Below are positions 32,883-41,205 of a DNA stretch of 64,000 nt, piece after piece. Below the pieces are notes generated by a model. That model searched no databases. It had not been told where the DNA came from and saw only the letters and a list, made by a program, of their open reading frames with translations. The translations under genes and the position numbers were made by a program. Origin of the DNA: Pseudobutyrivibrio ruminis (GTDB lineage Bacteria; Bacillota; Clostridia; Lachnospirales; Lachnospiraceae); contig NZ_SVET01000007.1 in assembly GCF_015057245.1 (NCBI RefSeq), positions 106,362 to 170,361 on the forward strand, read 5' to 3'. Positions within the stretch are counted from its first letter, which is position 1. Every line of letters starts with the position of its first letter.

Positions 32883-33584
32883 ATGAAACCTATTATTGGA
32901 CTAATACCTTTATATGATGATGAGAAGGAAAGCTATTGGATGCTTCCAGGATACATGAAGGCGGTAGAGAAATCAGGGGGAGTCCCTATTATGCTTCCTT
33001 TTACACAAGATAAAGACGAGTTAACGGTCGCTTATGGATTATGTGATGGAATCTTGTTTACTGGAGGACATGATGTTAATCCTACAATTTATGGTCAGGT
33101 CATATCAGATAAGTGCGGAATGGCTTGCGAAACAAGAGATGTAATGGAAGGATTTTTGCTAGATTTATGCGTATCGGATAATAATCCGTTACTAGGAATA
33201 TGTAGAGGCATCCAATTTATAAATGCATACTTGGGCGGTACGCTATATCAGGATTTGCCTACAGAGTATAAAAGTGATGTAGAGCATCATATGAAGCCAC
33301 CTTATGATAATGTGATTCACAATATTGACGTAAGAGGAAATACCAAATTGGCGAACATTATTGGTGCAGGTATACACGGTGTAAATAGCTATCATCATCA
33401 GGCTATTAAAGAGCTAGCAGAGGGACTTGAAGCTATGGCAATATCAGAGGATGGACTGGTGGAATCTATAGCAATCAAAAATCAGAAATTCGCAATTGCG
33501 GTACAATGGCATCCAGAATTTTCATATGACAGTAGTGATGACAGTAAAAAGATTATGAAGGCTTTTGTAGATGCATGTATGTAA
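32883..33584 (+). CDS. Gamma-glutamyl-gamma-aminobutyrate hydrolase family protein
   Basis: Class I glutamine-amidotransferase-like hydrolase (peptidase C26, PuuD-like), 233 residues from ATG 32883 (GGAG 6 bases upstream; ATG 32871 is in frame but in the leader). Nucleophile Cys107 lies in LLGICRGIQFINAYLGG, with GGHDVNPTIYG near residue 60 and the catalytic His/Glu in QWHPEFS near residue 207. The family cleaves gamma-glutamyl amides, for example gamma-glutamyl-GABA in putrescine degradation. That fits the nitrogen setting, but the substrate is not known. Confidence 0.88.
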   Translation: MKPIIGLIPLYDDEKESYWMLPGYMKAVEKSGGVPIMLPFTQDKDELTVAYGLCDGILFTGGHDVNPTIYGQVISDKCGMACETRDVMEGFLLDLCVSDNNPLLGICRGIQFINAYLGGTLYQDLPTEYKSDVEHHMKPPYDNVIHNIDVRGNTKLANIIGAGIHGVNSYHHQAIKELAEGLEAMAISEDGLVESIAIKNQKFAIAVQWHPEFSYDSSDDSKKIMKAFVDACM

Positions 33585-33595
33585 GAGAACAATTT

Positions 33596-34117
33596 ATGAA
33601 TAAAACAGCAAAAATCCCCAAAATTGGGATGAGAATAATTAAATCAGCAGTAGCAGTTTTTATATGCTTTTTGATTGATGATTTGAGGAATGAGGCTGGT
33701 ATAGTTTTTTACTCACAGCTTTCAGCTTTATGGTGCATGCAGGCCAGTAAGAATAATACTATAAAAAATGCTAAGCAAAGATTTATAGGCACTATTATTG
33801 GTACTATTTTTGGCTTTATATATATAGTTGTTAAAATAAATCTGCTTAGGAATGTTAATCTTGACTATGATTACATAGCGGCATCAGTAATTTCAGTAAT
33901 GATTGTTGTAATAATATATACAACAGTTTTGGTGAATAAAAAACAAGCATCATATTTCTCTTGTGTGGTATTTTTAAGCATTGCAGTAAACCATATAGGA
34001 GATATGCACCCATATCTATTTGTTTGGAATAGGTTTCTTGATACTGCAATTGGAATATTAGTTGGAGTAGGTGTGAATATGTTGATTAATATAAAAGGAA
34101 GGGAACAATATGACTGA
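33596..34117 (+). CDS. Aromatic acid exporter/FUSC-like small membrane protein
   Basis: Membrane protein of about 173 residues (ATG 33596; ATG 33575 overlapping the previous gene is possible). It has four or five hydrophobic segments and begins with a basic region and MRIIKSAVAVFICFLIDDL, resembling the N-terminal membrane domain of the ArAE_1/DUF939 (FUSC-like) group. The usual C-terminal soluble domain of that family is missing. TQRF-like KNAKQRFIGTIIGTIFGF matches the conserved inner loop. Function unknown, perhaps export of an aromatic or nitrogenous acid. It overlaps nadE by 8 bases, so the two are coupled. Confidence 0.68.
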   Translation: MNKTAKIPKIGMRIIKSAVAVFICFLIDDLRNEAGIVFYSQLSALWCMQASKNNTIKNAKQRFIGTIIGTIFGFIYIVVKINLLRNVNLDYDYIAASVISVMIVVIIYTTVLVNKKQASYFSCVVFLSIAVNHIGDMHPYLFVWNRFLDTAIGILVGVGVNMLINIKGREQYD

Positions 34118-36023
34118 TGGATTTATTAAAGTTGCAAGTGCAACATGTGATATAAAAGTAGCGGATACTAAACATAATGCAGATGCGATTGTTGAAAAGA
34201 TAAAGGAGGCTACAGATGGAGGTGTAAAAATTATCTGCTTTCCTGAACTTTGTATTACTGGCTATACCTGTGGTGATTTATTTTTGCAGGATACCTTACT
34301 TAAAGGAGCTATGGAGGCTGTTGAATATATTGCTCATGAAACTAAGCATTTAGATATAGTGGCTATTGTTGGTTTGCCGTGTGTTATTAAACATAAATTG
34401 TACAACATAGCTGTAGTAATTAATCATGGAAAGGTTATAGGGGGAACTGCAAAGCAGAATCTACCTAATTACAGTGAGTTTTATGAAATGAGACATTTCA
34501 CTCCAGCAGAAGCTGACTTTAAAGAAGAGGCATCCTTTGGTAAGGCAAAGTCATCTTTTATTTGTTGTAATCAGATTTATTCTTTGGAATCCATGCCTAA
34601 CCTTAAATTTGGTATAGAAATCTGCGAAGATCTGTGGGTTGCAGATAGTCCTTCCATAAGATTGGCTGAAAGTGGAGCAGTAATTATTTTTAACTTATCT
34701 GCTAGTGATGAGGTTATAGGAAAAAGTGAGTACAGAAGAAATTTGATAAAGGCAAAGTCCGGAAGCTTATGTTGTGGATACGTATATGCGGATGCTGGAA
34801 TAGGAGAATCTACTCAAGATATGGTATTTGCTGGACATAACATAATAGTCGAAAATGGAACTGTTCTTGCAGAATCAGATTTATTTGTTAATGAGATGGT
34901 TATAGCAGATATCGATGTAGATAAGCTTGTTTATGAAAGAAGGAGAATGAATACCTTTAAGGCTGGTGTGAGGGCTGAAGAAATCAAATGTGTTTTAGCA
35001 AAAACTAATACTGTATTAGAACATACGCCCCCAAAGCTTCCATTTGTGCCATCTGAACAAAGTAATCTAAACAATAGGTGCAAGGAAATCCTTACAATGC
35101 AATCTGTAGGACTTGCCACACGAATAAAGCATATAGGTTGTAAAAATGTGGTAATTGGCCTGTCGGGAGGACTTGATTCTACACTGGCGTTAATTGTAGC
35201 AATACATGCATTTGACAGGTTAGGATTGAATCGAAAGGGGATTCATGCAATCACAATGCCTGCATTTGGTACTACGGATAGGACATACAATAATGCGTGT
35301 TTACTAGCAAAATTATATGGCACGACTTTAGAGGAAATTGATATTAAAGAAAGTGTAAAAGTTCATTTTGTGGATATAGGTCAAACAGAAGAAAAGAAAG
35401 ATGTTACATATGAAAATGCACAGGCTAGAGAACGTACTCAGGTACTTATGGACAGAGCAAATATGTTAAATGGCATTGTTGTAGGTACTGGCGATTTATC
35501 GGAATTGGCGTTAGGTTGGGCTACATATAATGGAGACCATATGTCCATGTATGCAGTAAATGCATCTATTCCAAAGACGCTTGTAAGATGGCTTGTTGAT
35601 TTCGAGGCAAGGAACTCTGAAATTGAACTGAGAACTACTTTATATGACATTTTAGATACCCCTGTGAGTCCTGAGCTGTTGCCACCAAACAAAGATGGAG
35701 TGATAGAGCAAAAGACTGAGGATTTGGTTGGACCATATGAGTTGCACGATTATTTCTTGTATTACATGCTACGCTTTGGTTTTCCTCCAAGTAAAATTTA
35801 TAGATTGGCTCTGCTCAGTTTTAACTTAGATTATGAAAAAGAAGAAATACTAAAATGGATGAAAATCTTTTACAAAAGATTTTTCACTCAGCAATTTAAA
35901 CGTAGCTGTATGCCAGATGCTCCTAAAGTGGGAACAGTTACCCTTTCCCCAAGGGGCGATTTCAGGATGCCAAGTGATGCAAGCTATAGTATTTGGATGA
36001 AGGAGTTAGAGGAGATTGGATAA
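34110..36023 (+). CDS. nadE: Glutamine-dependent NAD(+) synthase
   Basis: Final step of NAD synthesis: deamido-NAD plus glutamine and ATP to NAD. It has 637 residues, the fused glutamine-dependent type. The N-terminal nitrilase domain (about 1-290) has its Glu in CFPELCITGY near residue 45, Lys in GGTAKQNLP near residue 114 and Cys172 in FGIEICEDLW. The C-terminal synthetase domain has the pyrophosphate loop GLSGGLDSTLAL near residue 350, GTGDLSELALGW, and the C-terminal family end. It takes its ammonia from glutamine, consistent with placement behind a nitrogen-type leader. Confidence 0.95.
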   Translation: MTDGFIKVASATCDIKVADTKHNADAIVEKIKEATDGGVKIICFPELCITGYTCGDLFLQDTLLKGAMEAVEYIAHETKHLDIVAIVGLPCVIKHKLYNIAVVINHGKVIGGTAKQNLPNYSEFYEMRHFTPAEADFKEEASFGKAKSSFICCNQIYSLESMPNLKFGIEICEDLWVADSPSIRLAESGAVIIFNLSASDEVIGKSEYRRNLIKAKSGSLCCGYVYADAGIGESTQDMVFAGHNIIVENGTVLAESDLFVNEMVIADIDVDKLVYERRRMNTFKAGVRAEEIKCVLAKTNTVLEHTPPKLPFVPSEQSNLNNRCKEILTMQSVGLATRIKHIGCKNVVIGLSGGLDSTLALIVAIHAFDRLGLNRKGIHAITMPAFGTTDRTYNNACLLAKLYGTTLEEIDIKESVKVHFVDIGQTEEKKDVTYENAQARERTQVLMDRANMLNGIVVGTGDLSELALGWATYNGDHMSMYAVNASIPKTLVRWLVDFEARNSEIELRTTLYDILDTPVSPELLPPNKDGVIEQKTEDLVGPYELHDYFLYYMLRFGFPPSKIYRLALLSFNLDYEKEEILKWMKIFYKRFFTQQFKRSCMPDAPKVGTVTLSPRGDFRMPSDASYSIWMKELEEIG

Positions 36024-36036
36024 GTGAGGTTTGCCT

Positions 36037-36786
36037 ATGAAAAAATTAGAAACTAATGATTGGTTGGTACTTAATAATATTATCTATAAGATATATACTA
36101 CTGAGAATTTTGACGATATGAGGCTTAAGCTTTTTGAGGAGCTTAAAATGATAATTGATTTCGATAGTGCGGATTTCTATCTGGCTTCTAAGGAAGAGGG
36201 GCATCTACTATGCAATCCTGTCACTTATAATTGTGACATGGATTTATCTGAGATATATGAGGATATAGATTATAGTAGAGGAATAGTGGCCAGTGGCAAG
36301 ATGCTTATATATAGGGAGACAGATATTATATCTGACGATGCCAGGGTAGAGACAGAGTATTATAAGCGAGTGTACAAGCCTAATAATTGGCACTATGCTC
36401 TTCAAGTGGTGCTGGCTAGACACAAGAAATTCTTGGGAGCCATTACTTTCTATAGGACCATAGGCAAAGAGAATTTCCATTATGATGATATATTTGTACT
36501 TGATATATTGAAGGATCATTTGGCATATAGGTTAGAGCAGCATTCTAAAAATAAGGAATCAGTACAGGGTAAGCTATCTGTCAAAGAGGCTACTATTAAG
36601 TATGAACTTACCAAGAGAGAGTCAGAGATTTTAAAGGCTCTTATGGATGGTAAGGATAATGGGGATATATGTCAGGAGTTTGTTATTACGCCTAACACTC
36701 TAAAGAAGCATATTCTTAACATATATAGGAAGCTGGAAATTAATACCAGAGTGCAATTATTTAAAATGATTAGAGAAAAGGCCTAA
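36037..36786 (+). CDS. LuxR-type transcriptional regulator with N-terminal sensor region
   Basis: Protein of 249 residues from ATG 36037 (GTGAGG upstream; TTG 36031 is an alternative). The first 170 residues resemble a GAF-like ligand or redox sensor (LFEELKMIIDFDSADFYLA, FLGAITFYRTIG). Residues about 188-248 are a LuxR HTH: LTKRESEILKALMDGKDNGD, TPNTLKKHILNIYRKL. No receiver or kinase is visible. It immediately precedes the PII/PotABCD/amine-oxidation island and is the obvious candidate regulator of it. It starts 13 bases after nadE and may be co-transcribed with it. Confidence 0.82.
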   Translation: MKKLETNDWLVLNNIIYKIYTTENFDDMRLKLFEELKMIIDFDSADFYLASKEEGHLLCNPVTYNCDMDLSEIYEDIDYSRGIVASGKMLIYRETDIISDDARVETEYYKRVYKPNNWHYALQVVLARHKKFLGAITFYRTIGKENFHYDDIFVLDILKDHLAYRLEQHSKNKESVQGKLSVKEATIKYELTKRESEILKALMDGKDNGDICQEFVITPNTLKKHILNIYRKLEINTRVQLFKMIREKA

Positions 36787-36825
36787 CTACTTATTTATAA
36801 GTACTAAGATGGTAAAAAATGTGAA

Positions 36826-36854
36826 TTGAAGAAATGAAGCTGTTGGATTATATT
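36826..36854 (+). promoter_or_regulatory. Promoter of the PII-transporter operon
   Basis: -35 TTGAAG (36826-36831), 17-base spacer, -10 TATATT (36849-36854). Confidence 0.65.
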
Positions 36855-36880
36855 TTATGAAAATAAATAATTCACGCGAG

Positions 36881-36920
36881 CAAAGGGGCTTATCCATATA
36901 TGGATAAGCCCCTTTATGAT
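36881..36920 (+). promoter_or_regulatory. Leader hairpin L7 before the PII gene
   Basis: aaaggggcttatcca pairs with tggataagccccttt (about 36882-36914). It lies 27 bases after the -10 and 20-60 bases before the start codon. The layout is that of L1-L6, and the 5' side begins CAAAGG, but the core is CAAAGGGGC instead of CAAAGGCGT and the T-run is short. It may also terminate the upstream luxR transcript. Confidence 0.6.
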
Positions 36921-36940
36921 TTGTAGAAGGAGGAGGCAAT

Positions 36941-37297
36941 ATGAAGGAATTAGAGATTGTAATTAGACCAGAGAAGCTGGAGGATATTAAGAATATTTTG
37001 GATGAAGTCAATTGTGGTGGAATGACACTTTCTACAGTAATGGGGTGTGGTACACAAAAGGGCATTTCCTCAGAAGAAGGAATGGTTAATGAATTCAAAG
37101 GCTTCAAGACTACAATCAATTTACTACCGAAGGTAAAGGTGGAAGTAGTAATCGAGGACACCGACATGGAGACAATTATCTCTAAGGTTAGAGAGACCTG
37201 CGCGACAGACCATGTAGGTGATGGCAAAATTTTTATTAAGGATGTGGTAGATGTAGTAAGAATTAGAACAGGTGAAAGAGGATTAAAAGCATTGTAG
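36941..37297 (+). CDS. Stand-alone PII-type nitrogen regulator with altered T-loop
   Basis: Trimeric signal protein of the GlnB/GlnK family, 118 residues. Clear PII features: N-terminal ELEIVIRPEKLEDIKN, STVMGCGTQKG near residue 32-42, LLPKVKVEVVIED after the T-loop, the ATP-binding VGDGKIF near residue 90 and RIRTGERG at the C-terminus. The T-loop reads ISSEEGMVNEFKGFKTTIN and has no YRG motif, so the uridylylation tyrosine (Tyr51) is lost. It starts the PotABCD operon, 15 bases before potA, suggesting that it gates this importer or the downstream enzymes; that is inference. Regulation probably by ATP/ADP/2-oxoglutarate binding only. Confidence 0.92.
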   Translation: MKELEIVIRPEKLEDIKNILDEVNCGGMTLSTVMGCGTQKGISSEEGMVNEFKGFKTTINLLPKVKVEVVIEDTDMETIISKVRETCATDHVGDGKIFIKDVVDVVRIRTGERGLKAL

Positions 37298-37312
37298 TTT
37301 TGAGGTGATTGC

Positions 37313-38422
37313 ATGGAAAAAATTGTTGAATTAAAGGGAGTTAACAAAATATACGGAAGCAATCATGTGGTAAAGGATTTGGATTTATTTGTGGAGGAGG
37401 GAGAATTCTTAACTCTGCTGGGATCTTCAGGTTGCGGCAAGACTACAACCCTTAGAATGATTGCTGGATTCGAGGAGCCTACTACAGGTTCTATTCAGGT
37501 TGAGGGAGAGAATGTAGAGGAGAAAGAACCATTTGAAAGAAACGTAAATACGGTATTTCAATCCTATGCATTATTTCCACATATGACCATATACGAAAAT
37601 ATAGCTTATGGCCTAAAAATTAAAAAAGTGAGTAAGGCTGAAATAAAAGAGAGAGTTTTTGAGATGATGGATCTGGTTCAACTATCTGGGTTTGAGAAGA
37701 GGTATCCATCTCAGTTATCTGGCGGTCAGAAACAGAGAGTGGCTATTGCAAGAGCACTTATTAATAAGCCTAAGGTATTGCTATTGGATGAGCCACTGGG
37801 CGCCTTGGATCTTAAGCTGAGGAAACAGATGCAGCTTGAGCTTAAGAGATTACAGAAGAAGCTTAACATCACATTTATATATGTTACCCATGATCAGGAA
37901 GAGGCCTTGACCATGAGCGACAGAATAGCTGTTATGCATGATGGTGTAATAGATCAATTAGCCACACCTACTGAGATATATGAGAAGCCTAAGACCAAGT
38001 TCGTGGCGACATTCATAGGTGAGACTAATATCTATGATGGATGTATTACCAGCATAAGTGATGGCATAGCTAAGATTACCCTAGAAAATGGAGTGGTACT
38101 TGTTAAGTGCCCTGAAGATTTCTCCATACTTGAATACGCCAGCGTCTCTGTTAGACCTGAGAAGATGAAGTTCTCTTCTAAGGAGGTGGAAGGATTTGGG
38201 CTGGTGGCTCAGGTTAAGGATTATGTATATGTAGGCTCTGTGCTTAAGTGCATCGTATCTCTGCCTAACGGAAATGAGCTTAAGATTGAGAGACTGGCAG
38301 GACAGGATATTCCAGAGATTGGAAGTAGATGCTATCCATATTGGAATCCTGAGGATGCGGTTTTGATACATAACAAGAGTCATTTTATATTTGAGGCGTT
38401 AAATAATATTAAGCTGGCATAG
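37313..38422 (+). CDS. potA: PotA-type ABC transporter ATP-binding protein
   Basis: ATPase of a spermidine/putrescine-type importer, 369 residues. Walker A GSSGCGKTTT near residue 40, Q-loop FQSYALFPHMT, signature LSGGQKQRVAIARAL near residue 139, Walker B VLLLDEPLGALD and H-switch YVTHDQEEA. A C-terminal regulatory TOBE-like region occupies about 240-350 (VSVRPEKMKFS). ABC proteins of this class import polyamines but also opines, iron or phosphonates, so the substrate stays open. Arginine codons are almost all AGA/AGG, unlike the CGT-rich housekeeping genes nearby. Confidence 0.92.
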   Translation: MEKIVELKGVNKIYGSNHVVKDLDLFVEEGEFLTLLGSSGCGKTTTLRMIAGFEEPTTGSIQVEGENVEEKEPFERNVNTVFQSYALFPHMTIYENIAYGLKIKKVSKAEIKERVFEMMDLVQLSGFEKRYPSQLSGGQKQRVAIARALINKPKVLLLDEPLGALDLKLRKQMQLELKRLQKKLNITFIYVTHDQEEALTMSDRIAVMHDGVIDQLATPTEIYEKPKTKFVATFIGETNIYDGCITSISDGIAKITLENGVVLVKCPEDFSILEYASVSVRPEKMKFSSKEVEGFGLVAQVKDYVYVGSVLKCIVSLPNGNELKIERLAGQDIPEIGSRCYPYWNPEDAVLIHNKSHFIFEALNNIKLA

Positions 38423-38432
38423 GAGGTATCTG

Positions 38433-39311
38433 ATGGGAGGTAAAAAGAGAAGTCTTCATTTCTATTCTAATACAATACCTGCCTTAGTTATGGTTGGGCC
38501 AGTAGTGATTGTAATGGTGCTGTTAATCGCACTTCCCCTATTATTTGTAGCAGTTATGAGCTTTTGCTCCATTGATGAATTCTACAATATTGAATACAAA
38601 TTCACTTTGGAAAATTATATTAGATTAGCAAATCAAGATTATTTAAAAATATATGTTCAATCAATAATGATTGCATTTCTTACTACAGTCATATGTATAT
38701 TGGTGGGATATCCATTCTCATACCTGATTGCAAGGACCAAGAGCAAGAATAAGAAGCTGCTTTATATGCTTGTAATTATTCCGTTTTGGACCAATTCATT
38801 AATTCGTATATACGGATGGAGGAGTTTCCTTGGAACCAGTGGATGGTTAAATGTTGTATTATCTAATCTTCATATTATAAAGGAGCCTCTAAATCTCCTA
38901 TATAAGAATGGAACGACTATATTAGGTATGGTGTATTGCCTTATTCCTTTTATGATATTGCCTTTGTATACGTCAATCGAAAAGCTTGATCTGTCGCTTC
39001 TAGAGGCATCATCTGACTTAGGTGCTAGGCCTATGAAGACATTCATAAATGTAATTCTTCCCCTTACAGCAGGAGGAATATTTTCTGGAAGTCTAATGGT
39101 ATTTATACCATGCCTTGGATACTTCTTCGTATCGGATATCTTAGGAGGCGGTAATTCGGATGTAATAGGTAACTTGATAGAAAGACAGTTCCAAAGCGGT
39201 AACAACTGGCCACTGGGAGCAGCTTTATCCATCATACTAATCGTAGTAACCCTGATATTGGTTAAGATTTATCAGAGATTAGGCGGAGATATGGACGCTC
39301 TTGGAGTGTAG
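38433..39311 (+). CDS. potB: PotB-type ABC transporter permease
   Basis: Membrane subunit of 292 residues with six predicted segments. Conserved parts: LENYIRLANQDYLKIYVQSI in the first loop, FSYLIARTKSKNKKLL, FWTNSLIRIYGWRSFLG near residue 112-128 and the ATPase-contact loop LLEASSDLGARPMKTFINVILPL near residue 188-210. It lies 10 bases after potA with AGGAGG upstream, and should pair with the PotC-type subunit encoded next. Confidence 0.92.
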   Translation: MGGKKRSLHFYSNTIPALVMVGPVVIVMVLLIALPLLFVAVMSFCSIDEFYNIEYKFTLENYIRLANQDYLKIYVQSIMIAFLTTVICILVGYPFSYLIARTKSKNKKLLYMLVIIPFWTNSLIRIYGWRSFLGTSGWLNVVLSNLHIIKEPLNLLYKNGTTILGMVYCLIPFMILPLYTSIEKLDLSLLEASSDLGARPMKTFINVILPLTAGGIFSGSLMVFIPCLGYFFVSDILGGGNSDVIGNLIERQFQSGNNWPLGAALSIILIVVTLILVKIYQRLGGDMDALGV

Positions 39312-39332
39312 ATTAGTAAGGAGTTGATGTTG

Positions 39333-40121
39333 ATGAAGAAAAAGAAAGTGACCCACAAGTTAGGCGTGATATTTTGCACCTTAGTATATATTTTCCTATT
39401 CTTACCAATTTCAGTAATAGTGGTTAATTCATTCAATGCTACCACTACTAAGCCATATATGAGTTGGAAGGGATTCACACTAGATTGGTACATTAAGCTA
39501 TGGGATAATACATCCCTTTTAGAAGCCTTTGGAAATACTATGATAATTGCGGTGATAAGTACCTTTCTCGCCACAGCTATTGGAACGCTGGCAGCTATAG
39601 GCATGTATAAATACAAATTCAGGGGTAAGGGTCTCATTGATGGACTTTTATATATACCGGTAGTAATACCAGAGATAGTACTTGGAATTTCCTTACTAAC
39701 TATTTTTTCAAATGTGAATATACCCAGAGGAATGCTAACACTAATTCTCGCGCATGTGACATTCTGTATTCCATTTGTAATTTTCAATGTAAGAGCCAGA
39801 CTATCAGGATATGACAATTCCATTGAGGAAGCTAGTTTAGACTTGGGAGCAAACAGAATTGTTACCTTTTTCAGAGTGACATTACCAACCCTTGCTCCTG
39901 GAATATTTGGCGGTGCGCTTTTGGCCTTTACCCTTTCTATTGATGATGTAATCATAAGCTATTTTGTATATGGACAGACTAAGACATATCCTCTGAAAGT
40001 AATGGAAAGTGTCAAGAGTGGAGTGGCGCCAGATGTTAATGCATTATCCACTTTAATATTGGTTGGAACAATTCTTTTTGTATTTATTACGCAAGGAGAT
40101 TTATTAAAGAAGAAAAAATAA
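39333..40121 (+). CDS. potC: PotC-type ABC transporter permease
   Basis: Second membrane subunit, about 262 residues from ATG 39333 (AAGGAG 9 bases upstream; ATG 39327 and TTG 39324 are alternatives). Six hydrophobic segments; FLPISVIVVNSFNA, YIPVVIPEIVLGISL and the contact loop IEEASLDLGANRIVTFFRVTLP near residue 170-192 match the PotC group. It forms the heterodimeric channel with the PotB-type protein. Confidence 0.92.
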   Translation: MKKKKVTHKLGVIFCTLVYIFLFLPISVIVVNSFNATTTKPYMSWKGFTLDWYIKLWDNTSLLEAFGNTMIIAVISTFLATAIGTLAAIGMYKYKFRGKGLIDGLLYIPVVIPEIVLGISLLTIFSNVNIPRGMLTLILAHVTFCIPFVIFNVRARLSGYDNSIEEASLDLGANRIVTFFRVTLPTLAPGIFGGALLAFTLSIDDVIISYFVYGQTKTYPLKVMESVKSGVAPDVNALSTLILVGTILFVFITQGDLLKKKK

Positions 40122-40136
40122 AAGGAGGAATAATTT

Positions 40137-41189
40137 ATGAAGAGACAATTAGGGATTCTATCAATTGCAACTATGGTGACAGCATCTCTTACAGGATGTG
40201 GAGGTTCTACGGCAGAGGCCAGTAACGGTGAACTTAATATTTTCATCTGGACTGAGTATGTGTCTGAAACGGCTATTTCACAGTTCGAAGAGGAATCTGG
40301 AATTAAGGTAAATGTGTCAACTTATTCTTCCAACGAGGATATGTTAGCCAAGCTTAAATCTGAGGCAGAGGGAACTTACGATATAGTGCTTCCTAGTGAT
40401 TATGCAGTTGAGTATCTTATTGCTCAGAACAAATTAGAGGAGATTGATAAGGAGGCTCTACCAAACCTTAGCAATATCTCTGAAGCTTATCTAGATGAAT
40501 CCTTTGACCCAGGCAATGTGTATTCTGTACCTTATGAGGGCGGTGTGTGCTGTATAGCTGTCAACACTGACAAAGTGGATATGGAGATTGATTCTTACGA
40601 TGATCTGTTTGATGAGAGTCTCAAGGATTCATTAGTAGTATTAGATGATTATAGAGCGATTATCGGTATAACAGAGAGATCTATGGGATTGTCCATGAAC
40701 GAAACTGATCCAGCTACTCTAGAGGAAGTGGCAGCTAAGTTAATGACCCTTAAGGACAATGTCAAGCTATACGATTCAGATTCTCCTAAGTCAGCTCTTA
40801 TCTCAGGAGACTGTAGTGTAGGTGCTATCTGGTCAGCAGAGGCTGCCCTTGCAATGGATGAGAATCCAAGTATCAAGGTGGTATATCCTACAGAAGGTGC
40901 ATATGTATTCTTAGATAACTGGTGTGTGCCAAAGGGCGCTAAGAACTATGATAATGCTATGACTTTCATCAATTATATGCTTTCAGCTGATGCAGCCACG
41001 CTCAATATCGAGGACTTCCCATACCTTTGTCCTAATGATGCAGCTTTAGAGTTAATGGGAGATGATTATATTTCTAACGAGGCTAAGAATGTACCAGGAG
41101 AGGTAATCTCAGGTGGTGAGTTCGTTAAATATCTAGATACTGAGAGTCTAGCAATCTATGACGATATGTGGACTAAGCTTAAAGAATAA
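40137..41189 (+). CDS. potD: PotD-type substrate-binding lipoprotein
   Basis: Extracytoplasmic receptor of 350 residues. The lipoprotein signal ends in the lipobox SLTGC (Cys at about 21). The mature part begins ELNIFIWTEYVSETAISQFEEESG, typical of spermidine/putrescine and related receptors, with YDIVLPSDYAVEYL near residue 83 and VPYEGGVCCIAVN near residue 126. It uses AAAGGAGG. Binding-pocket residues were not compared, so polyamine, opine or other amine specificity is undecided. Confidence 0.9.
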   Translation: MKRQLGILSIATMVTASLTGCGGSTAEASNGELNIFIWTEYVSETAISQFEEESGIKVNVSTYSSNEDMLAKLKSEAEGTYDIVLPSDYAVEYLIAQNKLEEIDKEALPNLSNISEAYLDESFDPGNVYSVPYEGGVCCIAVNTDKVDMEIDSYDDLFDESLKDSLVVLDDYRAIIGITERSMGLSMNETDPATLEEVAAKLMTLKDNVKLYDSDSPKSALISGDCSVGAIWSAEAALAMDENPSIKVVYPTEGAYVFLDNWCVPKGAKNYDNAMTFINYMLSADAATLNIEDFPYLCPNDAALELMGDDYISNEAKNVPGEVISGGEFVKYLDTESLAIYDDMWTKLKE

Positions 41190-41205
41190 TTAAATGGAGG
41201 GGAAA

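Noticed and set aside
36787..37362. Minus-strand ORF of 191 codons opposite the PII gene
   Set aside because: Shadow of the PII frame; no start context and no domain.
39272..39955. Minus-strand ORF of 227 codons opposite the potC-type gene
   Set aside because: Mirror of a membrane-protein gene; hydrophobic by codon complement only.
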